64,000 nt of DNA from Rahnella aquatilis CIP 78.65 = ATCC 33071 (GTDB lineage Bacteria; Pseudomonadota; Gammaproteobacteria; Enterobacterales; Enterobacteriaceae). Position numbers and translations under genes: made by a program. Shown in pieces: positions 9,126 through 17,081 of the stretch. Position 1 is the stretch's first letter, and each line of letters begins with the position of its first letter. The stretch is from the NCBI RefSeq assembly GCF_000241955.1, contig NC_016818.1, positions 4,464,001 to 4,528,000 of the forward strand, written 5' to 3'. The notes below the pieces were generated by a model. It saw only the letters and a program-made list of their open reading frames with translations, searched no databases and was not told the DNA's origin.

Positions 9126-10778
9126 CTACACCCGTTGCGCATCATCATTCGGTTCGCGCTGCTCGTCTTCCTGCTCATCCTGATCCAGCACGTTATACGC
9201 AACCGCACAGAACAGCGAGTTCAGACGCTTCATATCCCCCAGCAACCCGAGATGGAGTGAACTGGTTTCGATACTCTGCACATTATGCTGATGCAGGCGA
9301 TCAACGTGTGCATGCGCGTAACGGCGATCGAGAATGCGGAAACGGTGTTTGGAGCGGCGCAGACGACGCGCACTGGTCAGATCGTTTGACAGGAAGACAC
9401 CCAGACTCAGGCGCAGGTTATCCTGCAATTTTTCATGTAAGGCATCCAGTTCTACCAACCCTTCAGGCGAGAACGCCCGGCGCGTAGCGTGGGATTTAGC
9501 GGTGATATCGCCGGTCATACGTTCGATAATGTCACCGGCCTGTTCGAGGTTCAGCGCCATTTCGATAATTTCTGCCCAGCGGCGGGAATCGTCTTCGCCC
9601 AACCCTTCTTTATTGATTTGCGCCAGATACAGTTTGATGGCGGTATAGAGCACATCAACGTCATCGTCGAGACGCCGCACTTCGCGATCCTGTGCCAGTT
9701 TACCGTGCATCACTTCCCGGTTGAGGATCAGCATATGTTCGACCACGTCGCCCATGCGCAGGGTTTCGCGGGCAGCATTGGCCAGCGCCAGCGTCGGTGT
9801 ATCTATCGCGCTGACATCCAGATGACGCGGACGCAAACGCGGATCATCTTCCGGCACATCAGCAATCATCATCTGGCAAATTTTCGCCATCGGCGCAGTC
9901 AGCGGCACCATCGCCAGACAACGGATCAGGTTGTAGAACATATGAAAATAAATCACCAGTTCTTCATCCGGAATGCCAAGCCGTGCCAGTTGCGTCGACA
10001 ACGGTCCGACAAACGGCAGCACAATCACTAAACCAATCAGTTTAAACAGCGTGCTGCCGAGTGCCACGCGGCGACCGGCAGCGTTCATTTTACTGGCGTT
10101 AATCATCGCCAGCAGCCCGCTGCCAAGATTGGCACCGATGACCAGACACAGCGACACTTTAAGCGAAATCACGCCAGTCGCCGCAAGGGTTGCCGTCAGC
10201 AAAACGGCAGCCAGACTGGAATAGCTGATGATGGCAAACACGGCACCGGTCAGGGCATCGAGCAACACATCACCGGTCAGGGACGAGAATAAAACTTTAA
10301 CGCCGGAGGCCTGCATGATCGGCGTCGCCGCACCCACAATCAGTTCCAGCGCCAGTAAAATCAGACCCAGTCCGATACCGACACGGCCCATTTGCCCCGC
10401 GCGGGTTTGTTTACGGCTGAGGAAGAATGCAACACCAACGAAAATCAGCAGCGGAGAAAGCCAGGAGAGATCGAACGTCAGGATACGCGCCATCACAGCG
10501 GTCCCGACATCTGCACCGAGAATAATCACCAGTGCAGGAGCCAGTGCCACCAGCCCCTGCGATACAAACGACGTGACCAGCAGCGCGGTAGCATTACTGC
10601 TTTGCACCAGCGCAGTTACGCCAATCCCCGCCACAAACGCCAGGGGTTTTTTCTCGACACTGTTACTCAGAACACGGCGCAGATTGGCGCCAAAGACGCG
10701 CATGATGCCGGTACGCACGATGTGCGTACCCCATACGAGCAGAGAAATAGCAGACAACAGATGCAAAAGGGTTAACAC
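9126..10778 (-). CDS. yjbB: Na/Pi cotransporter family protein YjbB (phosphate exporter)
   Basis: 550-residue inner-membrane protein matching E. coli YjbB (543) over its full length. The N-terminal half carries two Na/Pi-cotransporter repeats, with the QSSNATALLVTSF and SYSSLAAVLLTATL segments each holding the paired-serine signature. The C-terminal half (from about residue 330) is a soluble PhoU-like helical domain (DTPTLALANAARETLRMGD...). In E. coli, YjbB overproduction exports phosphate and lowers polyphosphate. Here the start is only 15 bases after the HAD-phosphatase stop, with no terminator between, so it may be read together with the upstream organophosphate cluster. In E. coli it lies directly beside metH. 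Confidence 0.95.
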   Translation of the reverse strand: MLTLLHLLSAISLLVWGTHIVRTGIMRVFGANLRRVLSNSVEKKPLAFVAGIGVTALVQSSNATALLVTSFVSQGLVALAPALVIILGADVGTAVMARILTFDLSWLSPLLIFVGVAFFLSRKQTRAGQMGRVGIGLGLILLALELIVGAATPIMQASGVKVLFSSLTGDVLLDALTGAVFAIISYSSLAAVLLTATLAATGVISLKVSLCLVIGANLGSGLLAMINASKMNAAGRRVALGSTLFKLIGLVIVLPFVGPLSTQLARLGIPDEELVIYFHMFYNLIRCLAMVPLTAPMAKICQMMIADVPEDDPRLRPRHLDVSAIDTPTLALANAARETLRMGDVVEHMLILNREVMHGKLAQDREVRRLDDDVDVLYTAIKLYLAQINKEGLGEDDSRRWAEIIEMALNLEQAGDIIERMTGDITAKSHATRRAFSPEGLVELDALHEKLQDNLRLSLGVFLSNDLTSARRLRRSKHRFRILDRRYAHAHVDRLHQHNVQSIETSSLHLGLLGDMKRLNSLFCAVAYNVLDQDEQEDEQREPNDDAQRV

Positions 10779-10793
10779 GAAAGAACAGCTCCA

Positions 10794-11450
10794 TTAACGC
10801 CAGGCATAGACCGGCCATCCTGCCTGCCGGGCGTGCTGGAGCAGGATGGCGTCCGGATTCACCACCACAGGCTGTCCAACGCGGGTCAGCAACGGCAGAT
10901 CATTATGGGAATCCGAATAAAAACTGGCTGACTGCAACAGGGATTCGTCCTGATTGATGAGTTCAAGCAACCGCGAAACTTTGCCTTCGCGGTAGGTCAT
11001 CGTCCCCTGCGTGGCGCCGGTAAAGCGCCCGTCTTTGATTTCAACACCAATCGCCAGCGTTTCATCAACACCGAGGAAACGGGCAATCGGCTGCACCAGA
11101 TGTTCACCGGACGCGGAAATAATCACCGTCCGGTCGCCCTGTGCGCGGTGAGCAGCCAGACACTCACGCGCCTGCGCGTAAACACGCGGGGCAATCACAT
11201 CCTGAATATAATTCGCGACCATTGCCGCGACATCACGTTGACGGCGGCCGGACAGCGGCACCAACGTACAACGCATGTACTCCTGCATATCCATCTGACC
11301 GACAGCATATTGCTGCATCAGTGCGGCGTCTTGTTGCAGGAAAGCCTGCTCATCGGCCACCCAGCCATTTTCCACCATGTAGGCTGACCACAAACTCGAA
11401 CAGTCGCCGCTAATCAGGGTTTCATCGAGATCAAACAGCGCCAGTTTCAT
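10794..11450 (-). CDS. HAD-IB family (phosphoserine-phosphatase-like) hydrolase
   Basis: 218-residue cytoplasmic phosphatase of the haloacid dehalogenase superfamily, subfamily IB. All four motifs are visible: motif I DLDET with nucleophile Asp7 and acid/base Asp9; motif II IISASG (Ser112); motif III Lys157 in REGKVSR; motif IV SDSHNDLPLL (Asp180, Asp184). A helical cap (about residues 15-80) follows motif I. The substrate is unknown; the fold acts on small phosphomonoesters such as phosphoserine. It starts inside the ABC-ATPase stop codon (ATGA overlap), so it is translationally coupled to the importer. That suggests it removes phosphate from the imported compound or from the product of the phosphoesterase encoded earlier in the operon. 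Confidence 0.85.
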   Translation of the reverse strand: MKLALFDLDETLISGDCSSLWSAYMVENGWVADEQAFLQQDAALMQQYAVGQMDMQEYMRCTLVPLSGRRQRDVAAMVANYIQDVIAPRVYAQARECLAAHRAQGDRTVIISASGEHLVQPIARFLGVDETLAIGVEIKDGRFTGATQGTMTYREGKVSRLLELINQDESLLQSASFYSDSHNDLPLLTRVGQPVVVNPDAILLQHARQAGWPVYAWR

Positions 11451-12439
11451 GCAACTTCCCGTAACGTAACAAGATCTAACTGTAGACCAATATCGCTGCC
11501 ATCGGCGCGAAGTGAGGCCACAGAACGGTTTAAGACATCCACAGAAAGCTCAACACCGTGCGCTAAAACACGATAACGCACAACGTTGCCGAGCAGGCTG
11601 TGGCTGATAATTTTAGCCGGAATGCCTTCAGTCAGCTCGCATATTGTCACCGACTCCGGACGGATGGCGACGCGGCCCGTGTAAGTCATGCCGGTCAGCG
11701 CCATCGCCTGTTCAGGGCTCAGCAGGTTGTAGCTGCCGATAAAGCCTGCAGCAAATGCATCCACCGGTTCAGTATACAGGGTTTCGGCATCGGCATTTTG
11801 GACGATTTGTCCTTTGTTCATCAGCACAATCCGGTCGGACATAGTCAGCGCTTCTTCCTGATCGTGCGTCACGAAAATCGCCGTCAGGTTCATTTCACGC
11901 TGAATACGGCGGATTTGCTCACGCAAATGCTTACGGATACGGGCATCAAGCGCGGAAAGCGGCTCATCAAGCAGCAACAGACGCGGCTGCGTGACCAGTG
12001 AGCGCGCCAGCGCCACTCGCTGACACTGACCGCCGGAAAGCTGATGTGGATAGCGTCTGGCATAATCGTTCATTTCCACCAGTTCCAGCACTTCACCGAC
12101 GCGGCGATGCAACTCGGAAGCGGGTATCTTTTGCATTTTCAGGCCGAACGCGACATTGGCTTCAACCGTCATATTCGGAAACAATGCATAGCTCTGGAAG
12201 ACCATACCAATACCGCGCTGTTGCGGCGGCAACGGCACGATATCCTGTCCCTGTATCAGAATTTTTCCGCTGTCGACGGAGGTCAGACCGGCCAGACAGC
12301 GCAGCAGCGTGGATTTCCCGCAGCCGCTGGGTCCCAGCAGCGTGACGAATTCTCCCTCTCTTGCTGAGAAATCGATGTTGTTGAAAATCTGCGTCGGACC
12401 GTAAGACTTATTGAGTTGAGTAACCTGCAAATACGACAT
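11447..12439 (-). CDS. ABC transporter ATP-binding protein (PotA/FbpC/PhnT type)
   Basis: 330-residue ATPase energising the importer encoded by the adjacent permease and binding-protein genes. Walker A is GPSGCGKST (residues 36-44), the signature is LSGGQ (134-138), Walker B is LLLLDEP (154-160), and the switch His is in VTHDQEEAL. After about residue 240 there is a TOBE-type regulatory domain, as in the spermidine/iron/2-aminoethylphosphonate importer group. The start is 2 bases after the permease stop, and the gene overlaps the HAD gene by 4 bases. It is most like PhnT of the Salmonella aminoethylphosphonate system in type, but many importers share this ATPase class, so the substrate is not decided by it. 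Confidence 0.9.
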   Translation of the reverse strand: MSYLQVTQLNKSYGPTQIFNNIDFSAREGEFVTLLGPSGCGKSTLLRCLAGLTSVDSGKILIQGQDIVPLPPQQRGIGMVFQSYALFPNMTVEANVAFGLKMQKIPASELHRRVGEVLELVEMNDYARRYPHQLSGGQCQRVALARSLVTQPRLLLLDEPLSALDARIRKHLREQIRRIQREMNLTAIFVTHDQEEALTMSDRIVLMNKGQIVQNADAETLYTEPVDAFAAGFIGSYNLLSPEQAMALTGMTYTGRVAIRPESVTICELTEGIPAKIISHSLLGNVVRYRVLAHGVELSVDVLNRSVASLRADGSDIGLQLDLVTLREVA

Positions 12440-12441
12440 AA

Positions 12442-13227
12442 TCAGCGCTTTCCTTTGTTCAGTATGTTCGCCACCCAGGTGAAAATCAGGACGACCATGA
12501 AATAGGAGATGACCAATGCGCTGGTGAAATGACCGCTGCCATTGCGCATGTTATAGAGGTAAACCTGAACCGTTTCATAACGGCTGCCCGCCAGCAGGTT
12601 GGCGAACACAAATTCCCCGATCAGGAAGGAAAACGACAGCAGGACGGCAATCATTCCGCCTTTACGTAAGTTCGGCAAAACAACCAGCAGTGCCGCTTTC
12701 CAGGTGCTGGCCCCGAGCAGATGCGCGGCATCCATCAGATCACGCAGGTTGATCGCCTGCATGTTGTTAGAAATGGCGCGATAGATAAACGGCAGCGCGA
12801 TGGTGAAGTAACAGCCAATCAGGATCCACGGCGTGCCGGTCAGCGCCAGCGGTTCAGCGGAATAGAGTTGCATCAGGCCGACCGATGACACCACCGGCGG
12901 CACGGCGAACGGCAGCAGGATCAGGATGTTCATCAGCGCATCGAGCTTCGGGAAATAGTAAGCAATCACAAACATTAGTGGCAAGATCAGCACCAGCGAG
13001 AGGAACAAGGTACCGAAACACACCAGCAGCGAGTGCCAGAGCGCAATCAGGAAACGCGGATCACTCCACAACGCCACCACCCATTTGAGCGTAAAGCCGC
13101 TCGGCAATATAGTGGCGCCCCATTCCAGCACCAGCGCATAGACCAGCGTCGCCAGCAGCGGCAACATCAGGACAATCAGTAAAATCCAGATCACCACACG
13201 GTGGTAAATCGCTTCAGAGCGCGACAT
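12442..13227 (-). CDS. ABC transporter permease (second subunit)
   Basis: 261-residue inner-membrane permease with six predicted transmembrane segments, beginning with VVIWILLIVLMLPLLATLVY. The cytoplasmic EAA loop that docks the ATPase is visible as DAAHLLGASTWKAALLVVLP. It belongs to the binding-protein-dependent permease family (PotC/PhnV class) and pairs with the permease encoded 22 bases upstream. The spacing and shared strand place it in the same operon as the binding protein, phosphoesterase and ATPase. The substrate is not identifiable from the sequence alone. Confidence 0.9.
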   Translation of the reverse strand: MSRSEAIYHRVVIWILLIVLMLPLLATLVYALVLEWGATILPSGFTLKWVVALWSDPRFLIALWHSLLVCFGTLFLSLVLILPLMFVIAYYFPKLDALMNILILLPFAVPPVVSSVGLMQLYSAEPLALTGTPWILIGCYFTIALPFIYRAISNNMQAINLRDLMDAAHLLGASTWKAALLVVLPNLRKGGMIAVLLSFSFLIGEFVFANLLAGSRYETVQVYLYNMRNGSGHFTSALVISYFMVVLIFTWVANILNKGKR

Positions 13228-13249
13228 TTTACGTTCCTTTTTCTGCCCG

Positions 13250-14092
13250 TCAGCTGCGCTGACTGAGATAACTTTTACGCAATAACCACTGATGGATCAG
13301 CGTGATAAAGGCCATCAGCACCACCAGCAACATCGCCAGCGCGCTGCCCATATTCGGATCGAGAGAAATATCCCCCGAGACCAACGCCGCGATACGTACC
13401 GGCACTACGTTAAAGTTACCGGTGGTCAGCGCATACACCGTGGCATACGCGCCAAGGGCATTGGCGAGCAAAATCACGAAGGTACCGAGCAAGGCCGGGA
13501 ACAGCACCGGAATACCGATATGACGCCAGTAACGCCAGCGTCCCGCGCCCAGCAAGGCTGCTGACTCGCGCCAGTCCTCCCGAAGCGCATCAAATGCCGG
13601 ATACATCAGCAACACGCCGAGCGGGATCTGAAAATAGGTATAGAGAACAATCAGCCCGTCTTTCGAATAGAGGTCGAAGTGTTCCATCAGGCCATATTTT
13701 TTCAGCAACAGTGTCAGGCAACCATTCAGGCCAAGCAGGATCACGAAGGCGAAGGCCAGCGGCACACCCGCAAAGTTGCTGGTCATGTTAGTAAACGACA
13801 TCACAAAGTCGTGCAGCTTTGTCGGGCCAAGCTGGCGAAGTGAGTAACTCCCCACTAACGCGATAAGCAAACCGTACAAACTCGACCAGATGGAAATATC
13901 CAGCGAGAAGCGCATGGCCTGCAAATAGAACGGTGATGTCAGAATGTCGGTGTAATTGCCCAGTCCCCAGGCTTCATAGGTTTCGCTGTAAAAGCTGCTC
14001 ACCGCAATCCATGCCAGCGGTGCCAGTTGAAAAGCGATGAAAAACACCAGAAACGGCAGCATAAACAACGCCGCAAGCCACTTCGCTTTCAT
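13250..14092 (-). CDS. ABC transporter permease (first subunit)
   Basis: 280-residue inner-membrane permease with six predicted transmembrane segments, starting MKAKWLAALFMLPFLVFFIA. The EAA loop is visible as ESAALLGAGRWRYWRHIGIP. I chose the ATG at 14092 because it follows a GAGG Shine-Dalgarno at normal spacing and begins with a hydrophobic helix; a longer frame from 14188 would run back into the phosphoesterase gene and adds a non-hydrophobic leader. It is of the PotB/PhnU class and forms the transmembrane channel with the next gene product. Confidence 0.9.
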   Translation of the reverse strand: MKAKWLAALFMLPFLVFFIAFQLAPLAWIAVSSFYSETYEAWGLGNYTDILTSPFYLQAMRFSLDISIWSSLYGLLIALVGSYSLRQLGPTKLHDFVMSFTNMTSNFAGVPLAFAFVILLGLNGCLTLLLKKYGLMEHFDLYSKDGLIVLYTYFQIPLGVLLMYPAFDALREDWRESAALLGAGRWRYWRHIGIPVLFPALLGTFVILLANALGAYATVYALTTGNFNVVPVRIAALVSGDISLDPNMGSALAMLLVVLMAFITLIHQWLLRKSYLSQRS

Positions 14093-14118
14093 CGGGTATC
14101 CTCTATAAGTGACAGGAT

Positions 14119-14916
14119 TCAGGCCAGTAATGCCGCGCAATGTGGCTTGTCGTGGGCAATATTGAGGATCTGACAAACGGTTCCGCATAACTCAGTCTGC
14201 AACGGTGCGGCCTGTTTGAAGCTGAACGCACTGCCAAAAACAAACAGCGGTACCTGACGCTCCTCCGGCAAAATACCGCCGTGGCTGCGGTCATCATTCA
14301 TGCCGTGATCCGCCGTCACGATCACCTGATAACCGGCATCAAGCCAGTCGCCCAGATAGCGCGACAGGATGCCGTCTGCAGTCCGCGCTTTGTTGCGGTA
14401 TTGCGGCGTCGACAGGCCAAATTTATGTCCGGCATCATCAATATTCATCGGGTGGATCAGCAGGAAGTCGGGATCGTGACGACGACGCAGGCTTTCGGCG
14501 TCATCGAACAGATGCGAATCAGGGTAGCTGTCGTCGTAATAAAAATGGCCGTGCTGGATAGTCAGCGATTCATCACTGGTGTGGCGATCACGCGGCGGAT
14601 CAAAAGGCGTGCGATTATACAACTCACTGACCCAGTGATAGGCCGCCGCAGCCGTCGTCAGACCGGCGTCGCGGGCATAGTGAAAAATACTGCGTTGTGT
14701 TGATAACCGGTCAACGTGGTTATGAACGATGCCACTCACCACCGGCGTGATGCCGGTGAGAATGCATTCATAAAGCGGCCGGGACAGCGAAGGCAATTCG
14801 CATTCCAGTTGATACAAGCGGCCGCGTCCTGCGGCACACTGCGCCTGTAAATAGCCCATTGCGTCGCGGCCGACCTGATAATTCAGGCCGTCCAGTACTA
14901 CCAGAATGCTCTTCAT
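14119..14916 (-). CDS. Nucleotide pyrophosphatase/phosphodiesterase-like alkaline phosphatase superfamily protein
   Basis: 265-residue metal-dependent phosphoesterase (Phosphodiest family). The two-metal site can be traced: Asp9 in VLDGL, nucleophile Ser45 in PSLSRP (where Xanthomonas NPP has Thr in PTLTFP), then GIVHN (62-66), Asp160 and His164 in NIDDAGH, Asp203-His204 in TADHG, and His212 in RSHGG. There is no signal peptide, so it acts in the cytoplasm, unlike most family members, and it is much shorter than phosphonoacetate hydrolase (about 400) or typical NPPs. It is encoded between the binding protein and the permeases, so it probably cleaves the imported compound. Phosphodiester, phosphomonoester or phosphonate are all possible; no phnW or phnX partner is nearby. 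Confidence 0.82.
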   Translation of the reverse strand: MKSILVVLDGLNYQVGRDAMGYLQAQCAAGRGRLYQLECELPSLSRPLYECILTGITPVVSGIVHNHVDRLSTQRSIFHYARDAGLTTAAAAYHWVSELYNRTPFDPPRDRHTSDESLTIQHGHFYYDDSYPDSHLFDDAESLRRRHDPDFLLIHPMNIDDAGHKFGLSTPQYRNKARTADGILSRYLGDWLDAGYQVIVTADHGMNDDRSHGGILPEERQVPLFVFGSAFSFKQAAPLQTELCGTVCQILNIAHDKPHCAALLA

Positions 14917-14991
14917 CCACGTATGCCTTTCGTACAGGTGTTGTGATTAATCAATGCGTTCGCTGCCCGGTTTTCTTATTTTTTTAGGTCA

Positions 14992-16050
14992 TTACTGCTG
15001 CATATTGATCATGACGTTTTCCTGCCACAGTCGCGGCAAGGTTTTCGCGCTCTTATCCCAGGCAGCCGGATCGGCAATAGGATGCGCATTTTTGTATTCG
15101 CTGGAAGGCAGCAGTTTGGCTTTTGCATCGTCCGGCAGCGTGATGTGATCGGCACGGATTGGACGGGCATAACCCTGTGCTAAGTTAATCTGGCCTGCGT
15201 CAGAGAAGATGTATTCACGCGCCAGTTTGGCGGCGTTAGGGTGTTTGGCGAATTTGTTGATGATCGTGGTGTAACCGGACGTGATAGTGCCATCAGAAGG
15301 GATCACCACGTCGAAGCGGGTTTTGTCGATTTTGTCGCGATAGCTCAGACCGTTGAAGTCCCAGACTACCCCAACCTGCACCTCACCTTTTTCCAGAGAA
15401 GCGATCACCGGGTTAGTCAGGCTCAGACGCCCTGCTTTCGCCAGTTTGCCAAAATATTCCAGGCCTGGTTTCAAATCCTTTTCATTGCCACCCATCGCGT
15501 AAGTTGCCGCCAGCACACCGTTTGCGGCCTGCGCTGCAGTGCTCACGTCACCGATAGTCACTTTGTATTTGCTGTTCAGCAGATCAGCCCAGCTGTGCGG
15601 TGCGTCTTTAACCTGCGATTTATCAATGATGAAGGCGATAGTCCCGGTGTAAGCGAGTGCCCACATACCCTCTTTATCTTTTGCCCAGTCCGGCACCTGA
15701 TCCCAGGTGGTCGGTTTATAAGGCTGAGTCACACCTTTTTGCACGGCAACCGGTCCAAAAGCGGCCCCTACGTCGCCAATATCAGCACTGGCGTTGTCCT
15801 TTTCGGCCAGGAATTTCGCGATTTCCTGCGCGGAGCTCATGTCGGTATCGCTGTGTTTCAGGCCATATTTAGTGCTCAGATCACTCCAGGTTCCTTTCCA
15901 GTTCGCCCAGTCATCAGGCATACCGACACTGTTTACGGTTCCTTCGGCTTGTGCCGCTTTCAGGAGTTCAGCAGGAGGCTCAGCGGCAAATGCCGTTGAA
16001 GCGGAGAGGACAAGCGCGCTGGTTAACACAGAAGCGAACAACTGTTTCAT
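14992..16050 (-). CDS. Periplasmic substrate-binding protein of an ABC importer (PhnS-like)
   Basis: 352-residue solute-binding protein with a clear Sec signal peptide (MKQLFASVLTSALVLSASTA, cleavage predicted after AFA at about residue 22). The mature part has the two-lobe layout of the iron/polyamine/2-aminoethylphosphonate group, with ADIGDVGAAFGP, GMWALAYTGTIAFIIDK, and VGVVWDFNGLSYRD before the hinge region. It is the first gene of a minus-strand operon that continues into the phosphoesterase, two permeases, the ATPase and the HAD phosphatase. The promoter region carries a palindromic operator and a candidate Pho box. Ligand unknown; an aminoethylphosphonate-like or other phosphorylated molecule is inferred from the neighbours. 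Confidence 0.85.
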   Translation of the reverse strand: MKQLFASVLTSALVLSASTAFAAEPPAELLKAAQAEGTVNSVGMPDDWANWKGTWSDLSTKYGLKHSDTDMSSAQEIAKFLAEKDNASADIGDVGAAFGPVAVQKGVTQPYKPTTWDQVPDWAKDKEGMWALAYTGTIAFIIDKSQVKDAPHSWADLLNSKYKVTIGDVSTAAQAANGVLAATYAMGGNEKDLKPGLEYFGKLAKAGRLSLTNPVIASLEKGEVQVGVVWDFNGLSYRDKIDKTRFDVVIPSDGTITSGYTTIINKFAKHPNAAKLAREYIFSDAGQINLAQGYARPIRADHITLPDDAKAKLLPSSEYKNAHPIADPAAWDKSAKTLPRLWQENVMINMQQ

Positions 16051-16080
16051 AACGGATGCTCCAGATGATAGTGTGTGAAG

Positions 16081-16098
16081 TGCTGGTCTAGTCCAGCA
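16081..16098. promoter_or_regulatory. Candidate GntR/UTRA operator (18-bp palindrome)
   Basis: TGCTGG and CCAGCA form perfect 6-base arms around a central TCTAGT. On the minus strand the core reads TGGACTAGACCA, close to the TGGTCTAGACCA type of site seen for HutC/UTRA-class GntR regulators. It sits about 30 bases before the binding-protein start and just downstream of the predicted promoter, a repressing position. The regulator encoded divergently at 16253 is the obvious ligand-responsive partner. Confidence 0.65.
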
Positions 16099-16109
16099 AG
16101 AACCAAGCC

Positions 16110-16143
16110 AATCTAACGCTCAATTGTGATAATTATATGTCAG
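16110..16143 (-). promoter_or_regulatory. Candidate PhoB-dependent promoter of the organophosphate operon
   Basis: On the minus strand CTGACAT (6 of 7 Pho-box positions) is followed after 4 bases by TTATCAC (4 of 7). Ten bases further is a -10 candidate TAGATT (16110-16115). This is the geometry of a PhoB-activated promoter in which the Pho box replaces the -35 element. The second repeat is weak, so this is a suggestion. Confidence 0.35.
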
Positions 16144-16252
16144 CGCGAAAAAGCAGCAGTTTTAAGCTTATCGATGTTAACAAGCGCACATTATTGACAC
16201 GACGCAGAGTCAGATTGGTGCAAAAACGCACTGAAATGAGGCTTGCAGACCG

Positions 16253-16963
16253 ATGAGTGAATCGCAGACCACCCTTGCCGTTATCTGCAAGGTATTAAGC
16301 GAAAGTATTGCGGCCGGGGCATTTTCTGCCGAGGGAAGGCTGCCTTCTGAGCGCGCATTGAGTGAACAGTTTTCCACGACCCGCATCACATTACGGGAAG
16401 CATTAAGCCAGCTTGAGGCCCAGGGTCTGATTTACCGGGAAGTACGCCGGGGCTGGTTTGTTTCCCCGCCACGCATTGTCTATAACCCGCTGCAAAGAAG
16501 TCACTTTCATGCGATGGCGAAAGATCAGGGGCGCAGCGCAAAGACCACAGTGATTGATGCGAAGCACTGTGTTGCCAGTGATACGGTGTGTCTAAAGTTA
16601 TTGTTGCCGCCAGAGAGTGAGGTGATTTGCATCCGGCGGTTACGTTATATCGACAACCGCGCAGTGCTGTATGTCGAACACTATCTCAATCCACTGTATT
16701 TTCAGGGAATTCTTGATGAGGATCTCACGACATCTCTGACTGATTTATACGCCTCCCGCTATGACATCCATTACGGACGCGTGCGTTTCGACATGGTGCC
16801 TACGCTGCTGACCGAAGAAGCGTCGCATGCGCTGAGAGTGGCTTCCGGCAGTCCGGCACTGTTTATCACACGCATCAACCGCGACCAGCATGACCGGATC
16901 ATCGACTGCGATTTAGAATACTGGCGCTATGACGCGCTGCACATTGATGTGGAAGTGAATTGA
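16253..16963 (+). CDS. GntR family (UTRA domain) transcriptional regulator, PhnR-like
   Basis: 236-residue repressor-type regulator. The N-terminal winged helix (about residues 5-75) contains GRLPSERALSEQFSTTRITLREAL, which is the GntR helix-turn-helix. A UTRA effector-binding domain (about 85-230) follows, with IRRLRYIDNRAVLYVEHYLNP and the C-terminal IDCDLEYWRYDALHIDV. The stretch GWFVSPPRI...NPLQRSHFHAMAKDQGR resembles Salmonella PhnR, the regulator of 2-aminoethylphosphonate uptake. It is divergent from the importer operon, with 202 bases between them that contain the palindromic operator. Effector unknown; probably the imported compound or its breakdown product. Confidence 0.88.
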   Translation: MSESQTTLAVICKVLSESIAAGAFSAEGRLPSERALSEQFSTTRITLREALSQLEAQGLIYREVRRGWFVSPPRIVYNPLQRSHFHAMAKDQGRSAKTTVIDAKHCVASDTVCLKLLLPPESEVICIRRLRYIDNRAVLYVEHYLNPLYFQGILDEDLTTSLTDLYASRYDIHYGRVRFDMVPTLLTEEASHALRVASGSPALFITRINRDQHDRIIDCDLEYWRYDALHIDVEVN

Positions 16964-17081
16964 TTTAAAGAAGCAGGAAAATGGCAAGTGAGAACAGGAC
17001 AAGGGCTCTGGAATGAATATCAGAATCAGTGAAAACAGGCAGATCGTAAAGACGCCGTAAAATCATCCCTGATGGCTCGAA

